A DNA stretch of 64,000 bases from CAYXLI01 sp964464925 (lineage in GTDB: Bacteria > Acidobacteriota > Terriglobia > Bryobacterales > Bryobacteraceae). Shown piece by piece: positions 17,157-26,357 of this stretch (within the stretch, counting starts at the first letter, position 1; each line of letters opens with the position of its first letter). The DNA is taken from positions 186,001-250,000 of the forward strand of contig CAYXLI010000008.1 in NCBI GenBank assembly GCA_964464925.1, in the 5' to 3' direction. Below the pieces are notes generated by a model, which did no database searches, was not told the origin of the DNA, and saw only the letters and a program-made list of their open reading frames with translations. The position numbers were made by a program, and so were the translations under genes.

Positions 17157-19409
17157 CTAGGATCTGGGCCTGCTTGCCGCCCGCTCTCTTTCCGGCCCTC
17201 CGGACGCCACGGCCAAACGTTCCCTGAGTTCGCTAATCGTCGCTTCGGCCCGAGTCTTCTCTTCGCGGAGACTCCGTGCCATGCGATCCACTTCCTCCAG
17301 GCGATCCAATCGCTCTTGCGCGGCAGCAGCGAGCATCGATATTTCCTGTTGCTGAGCTTGCAGTGCGGACGCCATTCTTTCCATCTCAGCGGCACGCCGT
17401 TCCGCCTCCACCCGAATCAGCTCCATATTCGCGGTTGCGGCTTCCAAATGCGCGAGACGCTGCTCATTCGCATTTCGCAGTTCCTGGGTGTTTCGTTCGG
17501 CTAGAGCGCTTCTTTCCGCTTCAGCAGTCCGCAACATTTCGTGTTCGGCCGTTACTCTTTGCAACGCTTGCAGGCGAAGATCGCATTCCTGGCTCAGCAT
17601 CATGATGCGCTCCTGCTGCGAGTTGATGACGGCGGCCATTCGAATCATTTCTTCCGAACGCAGTTCCGCCTCGCGCCGGGCGCCTTCTGCCTCCCTATGA
17701 GCGTCCCGCAGGGCGGCTAATCGCGCTTCGCATTCGGCTGACAGCTGCTCGATTACCCGCTCCTCCCGCCGGCCGGCTTCCACGCGGATCAATTCCGCCT
17801 CCGCGCTAGCGGCCTGCATTCCCGCCAGCCGCATATCGCATTCGCGCGAGAGTAAGCCGATTTGTTCCTGCTGCCTCTCGATGGTTTTCACCATCTCACG
17901 CATCCCTTCGGCCCTGCGCTCCGCTTCCACGGAGATGTGCTTTCTCTCTTCACTCTCCGCTTGCAGGGCCGCCAGACGTTCCGCGGCCAATCGCTCCAGA
18001 TCTTCGATCAACTGATCGCGGGCATCGACAATATCCGTCAGGTTCTGGGCCGTGATGCGGACTCGATCCGCTTCACCCCGGACTTGCTGCAATGCCTCGT
18101 CCTTGCCGCGAAGCTCGTGAAGCCTCTCGTCCGCCGCTTTCTGAAGCCGGCGGCTTTCGCTCTCACTTTGCCGCAAGGAGTCCTGCAGTTCGATGATCCA
18201 TTCCAATCGGCGGTCCCTTTCGCGAGCAGCTTCCCGATAGCGAGCGGATGCACTCCGAATTAGTGACAGTTCGGAGGCGTCCAATTCGGCGGCTTCCCGT
18301 ATTGTGAACTCGGCGTTCGGTGAGTGAATCGCGGCAGTAATCGACTCCAGGACGAAGGACGCAGGGATACTCTCGACGCAAATGCCGTGTCCGAAGGCAC
18401 AGTCCCAATCGCAGTGGAAGCACGGGAGGGGGTGGACCAAGGCAGTCGATCCGGACGCAGAGGGCGTATAAACCGGCCAATGCCCACCACCGAAGATGGC
18501 TACACCCGGGATTTCGTACTCTGCTGCAAGATGCATCGTCCCGGTGTCGTTGCCCAAGTACGCGCGCGCGAGGCTTGTCAACGCCGCCAGTAACGCAAGT
18601 TCCTCCGGACCTCCTGCGAACACTCGAGCGGCATCCGTGCCGACCTCCGCGGCTAACTTCCGCAGGTCTGCTTCTTCCGACTTTGTTCCCGTGAGGAGGA
18701 CCTCGATGCCTTCCCTGCGAACCAACTCCCTGAGGACCTCAGCAAAGCATTCCTGCGGCCATCGCTTAAACGGTATGGCCGGTGCGCCCAGAGGGAAACA
18801 GATCACGTATCCCTGCTTTTGCCATCCCCACGTGGCCAACTGCTTCTCCGCTGCTTCCAACGCTACGGCCGGTACGTTCCATTTTGGCCGCACATATTCG
18901 GCTCCAACGGCCTGAAGAAGCACTCGCTGGCGCTCCGCCTCGGGCAGGTTGGCTTCCGTTACAGGGCCTTCCAGCGGACGAGTTTCTATTTGAAATTTTC
19001 TGGCGAGAGCCCGCGATAACGAGAAGCTTCGATTACCATGCGTGGCCGCGATAACCCGTTCAGAAGAAAACCACGATCCAAGAAAATGAGTGAACCAGGT
19101 CGGCTGATATTCGGCCGATAGAAAGCAACTCACGCCCTTCGCGTCCAAGCTCTGCAGCGTGCGTCGAAGGACAGCCTGCAAATCCGCATCGGGAGCACTC
19201 CAGACATAAGGATTGAGTCCGAGTCCCGTGCTCCGGTCCGGTCTTACAGGATAGAGATCTGTAACTGCTAAAAACTCGTCCCTGCAGATGAGTTCAACGG
19301 GTTGAGCGGGTTGCGCGTTCTTGAGAGATGCGACAATGCGCGATGTGAGAACCACATCGCCGAGACCACCCAACTGGCAAACGATAGTGCGGGACACTTT
19401 GGCTACCAT
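17157..19409 (-). CDS. GT9 heptosyltransferase-like protein with long C-terminal coiled coil
   Basis: The 750-residue protein has an N-terminal GT9 (ADP-heptose:LPS heptosyltransferase-like) domain, about 1-370: CQLGGLGDVVLTSRIV at the start, FPLGAPAIPFKRWP in the middle and YLGNDTGTMHLAAEY, the GNDTG-x-x-H donor motif; a cysteine-rich CFHCDWDCAFGHGIC follows. Residues about 385-735 are almost wholly charged heptads with A, E, R, Q and L, a coiled coil containing an 85-88-residue unit repeated about three times (QQEQIGLLS, QQERIMMLS, QQQEISMLA mark the phase). Normal GT9 enzymes end after the first domain. Its place beside a heptose operon supports heptose transfer. The donor here would be GDP-heptose, which is unusual for GT9. 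Confidence 0.85.
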   Translation of the reverse strand: MVAKVSRTIVCQLGGLGDVVLTSRIVASLKNAQPAQPVELICRDEFLAVTDLYPVRPDRSTGLGLNPYVWSAPDADLQAVLRRTLQSLDAKGVSCFLSAEYQPTWFTHFLGSWFSSERVIAATHGNRSFSLSRALARKFQIETRPLEGPVTEANLPEAERQRVLLQAVGAEYVRPKWNVPAVALEAAEKQLATWGWQKQGYVICFPLGAPAIPFKRWPQECFAEVLRELVRREGIEVLLTGTKSEEADLRKLAAEVGTDAARVFAGGPEELALLAALTSLARAYLGNDTGTMHLAAEYEIPGVAIFGGGHWPVYTPSASGSTALVHPLPCFHCDWDCAFGHGICVESIPASFVLESITAAIHSPNAEFTIREAAELDASELSLIRSASARYREAARERDRRLEWIIELQDSLRQSESESRRLQKAADERLHELRGKDEALQQVRGEADRVRITAQNLTDIVDARDQLIEDLERLAAERLAALQAESEERKHISVEAERRAEGMREMVKTIERQQEQIGLLSRECDMRLAGMQAASAEAELIRVEAGRREERVIEQLSAECEARLAALRDAHREAEGARREAELRSEEMIRMAAVINSQQERIMMLSQECDLRLQALQRVTAEHEMLRTAEAERSALAERNTQELRNANEQRLAHLEAATANMELIRVEAERRAAEMERMASALQAQQQEISMLAAAAQERLDRLEEVDRMARSLREEKTRAEATISELRERLAVASGGPERERAASRPRS

Positions 19410-19520
19410 TATCCCGGAAGAAACGGCCCGTTTGCTTTCTACACCGCAGGATTTCCGCCTACAATGAAGGGTTCGCCTTCACAGGAGCCTAGCACCCGGT
19501 TGGTTTGAAGGGTGACGTGT

Positions 19521-20693
19521 ATGTTAGTCACGATAGTTACGCCGTCCTACAACCAGGGCAAGTTCATACGTGCCACGATCGAGAGCGTTCTCAGCCAGGA
19601 TTATCCCCATATCGAGTACATCATCATGGACGGAGGCTCGACCGACGAGACCGCACAAGTGGTTGCTGAGTACGCCGGGCGGCTCACCTGGATTTCCGAA
19701 AAGGACCGCGGCCAGTCGCACGCCATAAATAAGGGCTTCCGCATGGCCAAAGGCCAGATCGTAGCGTGGCTGAACTCGGACGACGTCCTGCTTCCGGGCG
19801 CAGTGATGCATGCGGTGAACGCGTTCCAGCAAAACCCGAATGCAGGCGCAATCTACGGAGAAGGCTACCTGATCGACTACGACGGGAACGTCACGTCACG
19901 CTTCCCCGTAACCGAGAAATTCAATCTGTGGAAGTTGGTGTATGTTTCCGACTACATCCTGCAGCAGACGGTGTTCTTCCGGAATGCGGTGTTCGACGAG
20001 ATCGGATATATCGATGAAGACCTGCACTTCGGGATGGACTGGGACATTCTGATCCGTATCGGAAAGCGATACAAACTTGTGTATATCCCGGAATACATGG
20101 GCTGCCTGCGGGAGTACGCAGAGGCAAAGACGTTTGCCGGCGGGCACAAACGCTTTCGCGAGCTGGCGATGATTCTACGGCGGCACGGGACAATGCGATA
20201 TCCGCCGGGCTACTTCATTTACGGGCTGGATACGTATTTGAAGGTATGGCGCAACTGGATCGAGCGCCGGATGCCTACGGAATTTCTTAGAACGAAATTG
20301 CAGCAAGCCGTGAACTTCATTTGCGGCAAGTGGATTGAGCGCACAATTCGTGAGTGCCAGGGTTGGTATTCCGACGGCTGGGCGACCCATACCGTTCGCT
20401 TCATGCTGCCGCCGGGGAATGGCAATTTACAGATCGCGGGAATGCTTCCTGAGTTGGGGCCTCAACTGCAAGGACAGGTGCTCGAAATCTTCTGCGATGG
20501 ACAGAAGATCCATAGCGAACCCATTTCGTTCGGAGATTTCTGCTTCCAGGCGCCCATACCCACACACGCCGCACAATCCGCAATCGAACTGGAAGTGCGT
20601 GCGACAAGAACGTGTGTCCCTGCGAGTATTTGCGGGAGTGCCGACCGGCGCCGCCTCGCATACGTGCTTCACGAGATCGACTGGGCAGGGTGA
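19521..20693 (+). CDS. Family 2 glycosyltransferase with C-terminal beta domain
   Basis: A 390-residue GT2 enzyme. The ATG at 19521 follows GAAGGG and opens on VTIVTPSYNQGKFI. MDGGSTDETAQV, LNSDDVLLPGA (the D-x-D region) and GMDWDILIRIGKRY are the GT-A landmarks; it closely parallels the GT2 half of the double transferase at 14705. After a basic linker (VWRNWIERRMP), residues about 275-390 (GWYSDGWATHTVRFMLPP, MLPELGPQL, GSADRRRLAYVL) form the same type of C-terminal domain as in three neighbouring proteins. Donor and acceptor sugars are unknown. Ends 3 bp from the stop of the convergent membrane protein. Confidence 0.87.
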   Translation: MLVTIVTPSYNQGKFIRATIESVLSQDYPHIEYIIMDGGSTDETAQVVAEYAGRLTWISEKDRGQSHAINKGFRMAKGQIVAWLNSDDVLLPGAVMHAVNAFQQNPNAGAIYGEGYLIDYDGNVTSRFPVTEKFNLWKLVYVSDYILQQTVFFRNAVFDEIGYIDEDLHFGMDWDILIRIGKRYKLVYIPEYMGCLREYAEAKTFAGGHKRFRELAMILRRHGTMRYPPGYFIYGLDTYLKVWRNWIERRMPTEFLRTKLQQAVNFICGKWIERTIRECQGWYSDGWATHTVRFMLPPGNGNLQIAGMLPELGPQLQGQVLEIFCDGQKIHSEPISFGDFCFQAPIPTHAAQSAIELEVRATRTCVPASICGSADRRRLAYVLHEIDWAG

Positions 20694-20696
20694 GGA

Positions 20697-22781
20697 TTAG
20701 CGAAACCGGAACTCCGTAGGAGCGAATACGACGAGCTTCCGCGTGTCATCGATTCCATTCACATCCTTCGGAACGAAGTAACGATCGAAGGTCAGGCGAA
20801 CCGGACAGCTCCCCGACTCCGACAACACCTTCCCTGTGAAATCAAGGTCCACAGTGTAGTGCGGCCCTAATTCAGGCAGTGAGGATGGGATTTCAGCCTC
20901 GGTGCCGCCTGTCTCGAGATACGCGTGAAGCCCGAGAGATCCCTTCAGATGCTCAAACGCGATCGTCTTGCCTCCGAATAAGAGATGCTTGGTGTTTTGC
21001 AGCATCCGGCAAGGCACATTGAGCTTCGCTCCTTCCGTCATCAGCCACTCTCCCGAGGCGCCCTGGACGTCGATCTTCACTCGTCCAAATAAGAGAAAAT
21101 CGTGCCCTCGCAGCCGGTACTGTCCAAGTTGCACCATCTCGCGTTTCGCCTTCTCCATCAACTCCGGCTGCAGTTCTACCATCTCGCGGTCGAAAGGAAA
21201 CAGGGACGGCGCCTCGATAGTGGAAGTTTTTTGGGAAACAATCGCGAATTCCGATTTGTTCATCGCGGCTAATGCTGCGTCACGCCCGATTGCGAAAAGA
21301 TCATTCGCCATGCTCAGATGCACCGGCAAGTACGTACTTTGGCGTTCAAAAATCATTACGCGGAAGGTAAGCGCCGACGCGTATTCTGAAATCCGATCCA
21401 CTGCAATCCACGGCTCCCTCCACCCGTTTTCCGCCGAATACGCTGCGAGGGTGTCATACATCCGCAGCACCCCTTCCTCTTCCAACCGGTTCACGGAGTG
21501 ACTAGAGTGTCGTGAATTCGCGGCCGTAGTGAAGGCCATGCTGGCCACGATCAGGAGGACCGAGATGACCCGTAGGGCCGAACGTCCAGTCGTTCCAAGA
21601 CCACGAATCAGGAGCACCAGCGCAAGAATGAATGGCACTATCGTAATGCTGACGACGATCGGAGTCTTGATGTTGTCAAAGCTGAGCGCGGTCATAGGCA
21701 ACAGCGCGGCGAGCAGGGCAACCAGTCCGTAGAGCAAGGCGCTCTTCCGGATTCCTGAGTCCTCTCCGCTCTCAGTCGCCTTTCGTTTGGCGAACACCGC
21801 CGCGCACACAAGAATCACGGCGCCGTACAACAAGGCGCTGCCAAGATGAACCAGGATCAGGGATCTCGGGTAATACATCAGAGAGTCCCACTGCGAGGCA
21901 ACGCCCTCCTGCGCCGCACGAATGCCTCGTTCAGACGAATAAACGTGCCTCCCGTAATACTGCTTCAGCACCTCCATCTTGGACAAGATCATTGGGACTG
22001 CCAACAGAATGATGGGTAATGCCGATAGAAGTAGATTGTGAATTCGACTTTTTGCCGACGATCTTGTTTCCGGGTTGCGCAGCATCCAGATCAGCGCGGC
22101 CAGGATTACGCATTCGATGCCGGCTAAGTAAACGATCGTGATGTAACGGAACAGAATCAGGATGGTTGCCGCAAAACCAAAAATGAGGCTTCCGGATCGG
22201 CATGCGAAGACCGCGCTACGAATCAGCAGGCAAATCACCACGCCAAACAGACACCAGGCCAGGCAGTCGATTCGGAAATCATCTAATCCGCCGGCGGTAT
22301 AGAAACGGCTGGACGTAAGCAGAAGCAATCCGAGCCCGCAGAATGCCCACGACCAGTCTTTCGTAATGCGGTGAATGGTGGAAACCAGAACGGCCTCGGC
22401 CAAGGCGAAGTACGCGAAGGTGAGGTGCAAAGCGGTTAGACGGCCAGCGCCGAAGAACAGCGATGCAATCGCGAGTTGGATCTGGAATAAAACTCCGTTC
22501 GGCGTATTGTAGCCAAGTCCGAATAACAGACCCTGCCAGAAGCCGAGCGAGAGCATTTTGTCCAGAATTTCGTACGAACTCGCGAGATAACTCGACTGAT
22601 CGCTCCCGGACGGATAAGCCCAGACGACTTCGCGAATGACATAGGCACGAAAGAGCAGATACTGAACGGCAACCAGCAAGGACACGAGTATCCAGGCGCG
22701 CCGGTCTGTCCAAATCGGCGCAAAAACCCCTCTGTCTCCGGCTTCTTCTCGTTGTCCGGTCTCCAGGGATGCTAGATTCAT
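20697..22781 (-). CDS. Polytopic membrane protein, putative GT-C glycosyltransferase, with C-terminal beta domain
   Basis: About 694 residues with some ten hydrophobic segments between about 30 and 420 (for example ILVSLLVAVQYLLF, LLYGLVALLAALLP, VISVLLIVASMAF). The first extracytoplasmic loop has YPSGSDQSSYLASSYEI, an acidic pattern like the catalytic loops of GT-C enzymes that use lipid-linked sugars. A soluble tail follows; its last 115 residues (EWLMTEGAKLNV, SSLPELGPHY, GIDDTRKLVVFA) match the C-terminal domain of neighbouring glycosyltransferases. ATG at 22781 is taken; an in-frame TTG lies two codons upstream. It is divergent from the other GT-C-like gene. Family identity is inferred from topology, not from a firm signature. 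Confidence 0.7.
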   Translation of the reverse strand: MNLASLETGQREEAGDRGVFAPIWTDRRAWILVSLLVAVQYLLFRAYVIREVVWAYPSGSDQSSYLASSYEILDKMLSLGFWQGLLFGLGYNTPNGVLFQIQLAIASLFFGAGRLTALHLTFAYFALAEAVLVSTIHRITKDWSWAFCGLGLLLLTSSRFYTAGGLDDFRIDCLAWCLFGVVICLLIRSAVFACRSGSLIFGFAATILILFRYITIVYLAGIECVILAALIWMLRNPETRSSAKSRIHNLLLSALPIILLAVPMILSKMEVLKQYYGRHVYSSERGIRAAQEGVASQWDSLMYYPRSLILVHLGSALLYGAVILVCAAVFAKRKATESGEDSGIRKSALLYGLVALLAALLPMTALSFDNIKTPIVVSITIVPFILALVLLIRGLGTTGRSALRVISVLLIVASMAFTTAANSRHSSHSVNRLEEEGVLRMYDTLAAYSAENGWREPWIAVDRISEYASALTFRVMIFERQSTYLPVHLSMANDLFAIGRDAALAAMNKSEFAIVSQKTSTIEAPSLFPFDREMVELQPELMEKAKREMVQLGQYRLRGHDFLLFGRVKIDVQGASGEWLMTEGAKLNVPCRMLQNTKHLLFGGKTIAFEHLKGSLGLHAYLETGGTEAEIPSSLPELGPHYTVDLDFTGKVLSESGSCPVRLTFDRYFVPKDVNGIDDTRKLVVFAPTEFRFR

Positions 22782-22873
22782 AACCAAGTGTTCAGTATAT
22801 GCATGATGCTCGAGGCGGACTCGCCACGAGTGCGGACAAACGTATCTTTTCTCAGTTTCGTGAGGGACTTCGT

Positions 22874-24967
22874 TTGTCTAAAATAGGGATTTTTCTTCGC
22901 CGGTTAGCCGAGCAGCGCTGGTTCGCTTACCTCTCGGTCCTGTTGATCCAGATGAAAGTAATCTGGGGACTCTGGGCATACCGCGACCTGCCTTTTGCTG
23001 ACACGTCATTCTATTTTGTAAATGCGCAGGACTGGCATCGAAAGCGCCTCATCGACGTGCTTTGGTCCCCTCTCTACACCACGTTCTACTCTGCGTTCGT
23101 GTCCAACCTGCCGGGCGCCTATGCGCCAACGGTGGCACACCGCGTGGTTATCGTCCTTGCGGCTACGCTCCTCGTGCTTTTCGTCATGCGCAGACTTCTT
23201 CCCGAGTGGGCCGCGTGGCTGGTTGCAGTCTGGTGGGCCATTCTGCCCATTAACTACGACACTTTATATGAGGTCCATCTCTTCTCGTTCCTACCGTGGA
23301 TGCTCGCCCTCGCTGCGTTGCTGCGTCTGAGCGGCCCCCTCGCAAGAGGCACCGCGCTTGCGATTCTCATCGCCGCCGCGTTCCTGCTACGCCTTGAAGC
23401 CGGTCTGATGGTGCTAGTGTTTGGCGCGGTCGCCCTTGTTGCGGATTGGCAAAGCATACGCTCGGGAGGAACCACCCGATCGAAGATTCTCAAGGGCTAC
23501 GGCATTCCGGTGATGCTCGCGATGGTAATCGTCCTGTACTACTACGCGCATGATCGCGATCCGCAGGCCTATCGCGAAATCACGCGAGCCAAGCACGTCG
23601 TGAACGTCTGCCAAGTGTATGCATTTGGCTATCAGCAGCGCCACACGGATTGGAAAGGATCTCCATGGACGCAGTGCTCCGAACTGATGAAGCGCGATTT
23701 CGGAAATGCGGAACCAACTCTGATCCAGGCTTTACGACTCAATCCGCGCGCGATGATGGAGCACTTTCTTTGGAATCTCCGGCTGGTTCCGAGCGGGCTT
23801 CAGGTTGGACTTTTCAATGCGGCGAGCGGGCCGGACAATCCGGATTACACCCCGGTGAACAGTCAGTCCAAGGCGGCAAGTCTCCTCAGTTTGCTGGTGG
23901 GCGCCATCGTACTCGCCGGATTCCTGCGCATGAAAAACAACAGCACGGACCGGGCCTGGCTGGCTGCTCGAACTTGGGCCTACGTCTTTATGGCCTCGGC
24001 CCTGCCGCTGTTCTTCGTGGTGGTGCTGACCCAACGGCCCCGGCCGTCGTACTTATTTTTCTTTTCCGCCGTGCTCATGGCGATTACCGGCACGTGTGCG
24101 GCCGTTCTCTTTGGCGGGCAGAAACGGCTCTTCAAAACGGTCCAGCCGGTAATCGCTGTCCTGTTGCTGCTATTCCTGCCGGCTCACTACTCTGAGGCAA
24201 ATCCGCGCGAAGTCCTGAAACATTACGAACGGCTGAGCCAGTTCGAAAGCCTTCTCTACGCGAAGTACACCGTCTTTGTGTCCGACACGTTCCCCACTGA
24301 GATGTGCAACTACATTGGCTACCGGCGCTGCACACCTGTGGATCTGAATAGACTCGGCCCCATAGGCAGCCCGCAGGAACTCGCTGCCAAACTCGCTTCG
24401 GCCCGGGCGACACTCCTCTACTTCAGCGAGTCTTCACCTCAGCTGAACATGCTGGAGATGATGGCCCCGCTTCTGCCGGACTGGAGCGAAGTGGTTCGCG
24501 TCCATGCGGGGTCAAACCATTGGCATTTGTTTCAGCGCAAAGTGGCTGCCGCAGTTGAGCCAGCGCGCGACATCCTGGCGCCGGGAACCGGGGATCAGGC
24601 ACTTGCCCTGGGCGATCACTGGTATCCATTCGAGCGAGCCGGGAACGACACTTTCCGCTGGGTAGCGAACGACTGCACACTTCTGGTTCCGCCATCCACT
24701 GAAGCACGGGTTCTGAAGCTCCAGGTAGAACCGGGTCCGGGCGTGGGGTCAGGCCTGTTCACGCTTCTGGTATTCGATCAAAGCGGCCGGAGGTTGCTGT
24801 CCGTGCCGGTTCGATCTAAGGAGTGGGTGCAAGTCCCACTCGCTCGGGGCCCGGAAATGCAAACCATCCGTCTGCATACGGACGAGGGCGGCCGCCCCAC
24901 GCCGAATGACCCCAGAACGCTGAACTTCCGGATCTTCAAAGCGGAGATCGCGAGACAACCGAAGTAG
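22874..24967 (+). CDS. Polytopic membrane protein, putative GT-C glycosyltransferase, with C-terminal beta domain
   Basis: About 697 residues. A TTG at 22874 is preferred because GAGGGA lies 6 bases upstream; the in-frame ATG at 22799 would leave almost no space to the divergent gene. Around ten membrane helices span about 15-450; the first loop has YRDLPFADTSFYF, an acidic loop in the GT-C position, and LLRLEAGLMVLV resembles a helix of mannosyltransferase-like proteins. The soluble C-terminal part ends in a beta-rich domain (LGDHWYPFERAGNDTFRW, PNDPRTLNFRIF) shared with three neighbours. Likely transfers a sugar from a lipid donor outside the cytoplasmic membrane. Overlaps the end of the convergent pyruvyltransferase gene by 32 bp. 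Confidence 0.68.
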   Translation: MSKIGIFLRRLAEQRWFAYLSVLLIQMKVIWGLWAYRDLPFADTSFYFVNAQDWHRKRLIDVLWSPLYTTFYSAFVSNLPGAYAPTVAHRVVIVLAATLLVLFVMRRLLPEWAAWLVAVWWAILPINYDTLYEVHLFSFLPWMLALAALLRLSGPLARGTALAILIAAAFLLRLEAGLMVLVFGAVALVADWQSIRSGGTTRSKILKGYGIPVMLAMVIVLYYYAHDRDPQAYREITRAKHVVNVCQVYAFGYQQRHTDWKGSPWTQCSELMKRDFGNAEPTLIQALRLNPRAMMEHFLWNLRLVPSGLQVGLFNAASGPDNPDYTPVNSQSKAASLLSLLVGAIVLAGFLRMKNNSTDRAWLAARTWAYVFMASALPLFFVVVLTQRPRPSYLFFFSAVLMAITGTCAAVLFGGQKRLFKTVQPVIAVLLLLFLPAHYSEANPREVLKHYERLSQFESLLYAKYTVFVSDTFPTEMCNYIGYRRCTPVDLNRLGPIGSPQELAAKLASARATLLYFSESSPQLNMLEMMAPLLPDWSEVVRVHAGSNHWHLFQRKVAAAVEPARDILAPGTGDQALALGDHWYPFERAGNDTFRWVANDCTLLVPPSTEARVLKLQVEPGPGVGSGLFTLLVFDQSGRRLLSVPVRSKEWVQVPLARGPEMQTIRLHTDEGGRPTPNDPRTLNFRIFKAEIARQPK

Positions 24968-26102
24968 CGGAGGCAAGGCCTTCCAGGTTCCTCATCGCAC
25001 GGGCACGCAACTTGTTTGCGGCATTTGTCAAATTTGTAAGCTGGCTCGAATCCCGCAGAGCGTCACGAAGCTTTGCCGCCGTGTGTTCCGCCGTCACGTC
25101 CCGCAGACCGAGCGCCTCAATCCCCAGATCCGCACAAAGTCCCTGGATCTTCTGGGATCGCGCAATGCATACAGGAACCGCTCCAGCCAACACAGTCATA
25201 ATCGCAAAGTGATAACGCATCCCCAGGGTCACTCGCGCGTAAGCGAGCAATCCGAGTGCTTCGTCGATTGACCAATAGCGATTCGGCATTAGCGTCGCGG
25301 GCGTTCTCATCGAAGCAATCGTCTCCTGTGCAGCGGCATGGTCGAACTGATCGCCATCACGTGTCTCATTCGAGAAGAACGCGATCTGCGCTCCGTTTTG
25401 CCGCGCCACCTCATCCAACGCTTCGGCAATGGCGAGCTTCGCTTCCGTCTTTCCGCGCCACACAAGATTGACCATATTGACCGCTATGATCGGCCGCGCA
25501 GGATCGACTCCGGAGCGCTTCCACTCTTCGGCTGCCCAGTCGCGCTTATTTTCGGAGGATTTGTACAGCCAAGCCCAATCCGCGCCGACTACAATCCTGC
25601 CGGGCTCAACACCCATATCCACCAACGCATGCCGGCAATCTTCGTTTCGAACCGACCACGACGCAATCGGAAGGAAACTCCTCTGAAACAGCGAGCGCGC
25701 CCGGCGCGTATACAGGAAATCGACTCCTACTCCGACGGCATGTACCGATGTCCTGCATGTGTGGAAGCTGTCCAACCGTTCCGCGATGAAGCTCATTGGA
25801 AAATCCAACCCCTCCACTTCATGCACGGGTGTCCCACCTGCGAGCAATCCCAGCACTCCGGCCTTCGCTGCTTCCCGATACCCCGGACCGTGAACGCTGA
25901 GGTACCTGTGTTGCTCCGGATAGCCGCCGCGATAGTGATGTGCCATCGGAAACACTTCCACATCTCCGTGCCACTCCTGTGGGAGAGCTTGCCAGAAGGC
26001 GCGCGCCATCAACTCGTCGCCCAGATTGCCGGCGCCGAGACCGGTACTGATCTGAAAGAAGTGCAAGGGAGTAGTGTAGAGCCTTTCGCGCGGAGGACGC
26101 AA
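24936..26102 (-). CDS. Polysaccharide pyruvyl transferase family protein
   Basis: The 388-residue product resembles the CsaB/WcaK family, which adds ketal-linked pyruvate from phosphoenolpyruvate to sugars of surface polysaccharides. The N-terminal TGLGAGNLGDELMARAFW contains the conserved GNxGDE motif; VGVGVDFLYT, SVRNEDCR (the S-x-R-x-x segment) and GMRYHFAIMTVLAGAVPV (the MRxH motif) follow in the usual order. The start appears to be a TTG at 26102; a second TTG 12 codons later is possible. It closes the glycan locus, and pyruvylation would give the glycan a negative charge. Confidence 0.8.
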   Translation of the reverse strand: MRPPRERLYTTPLHFFQISTGLGAGNLGDELMARAFWQALPQEWHGDVEVFPMAHHYRGGYPEQHRYLSVHGPGYREAAKAGVLGLLAGGTPVHEVEGLDFPMSFIAERLDSFHTCRTSVHAVGVGVDFLYTRRARSLFQRSFLPIASWSVRNEDCRHALVDMGVEPGRIVVGADWAWLYKSSENKRDWAAEEWKRSGVDPARPIIAVNMVNLVWRGKTEAKLAIAEALDEVARQNGAQIAFFSNETRDGDQFDHAAAQETIASMRTPATLMPNRYWSIDEALGLLAYARVTLGMRYHFAIMTVLAGAVPVCIARSQKIQGLCADLGIEALGLRDVTAEHTAAKLRDALRDSSQLTNLTNAANKLRARAMRNLEGLASATSVVSRSPL

Positions 26103-26129
26103 AGGCGAGCATGCTAGAGTGAGAAATGC

Positions 26130-26206
26130 GGGCGGTTAGCTCAGTTGGTTAGAGCGCCTGCCTTACAAGCAGGAAGTCGGGGGTTCGAGTCCCTCACCGC
26201 CCACCA
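26130..26206 (+). tRNA. tRNA-Val (anticodon TAC)
   Basis: Cloverleaf seen by eye: acceptor GGGCGGT at 26130-26136 pairs with ACCGCCC at 26196-26202. The anticodon stem CCTGC/GCAGG holds the loop CTTACAA with anticodon TAC, and the T arm contains GGTTCGAGTCC. The 3' CCA is encoded (26204-26206), total 77 nt. Reads GTA valine codons. Stands alone between the pyruvyltransferase and the response regulator. Confidence 0.96.
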
Positions 26207-26357
26207 TAGTTACGTTACAGTTCCGTTGATTCCGTTTAGCGTCCAGGCGGCGCTGTACCCGCCCTGCGATGCAATGCCCGGACGAGTGTCGGTCAACTCT
26301 CAGCAGTCGACTAGGAAAGCGCGCCGGCGAATCGCCGCTCTGCGTCCACCATCCCAA

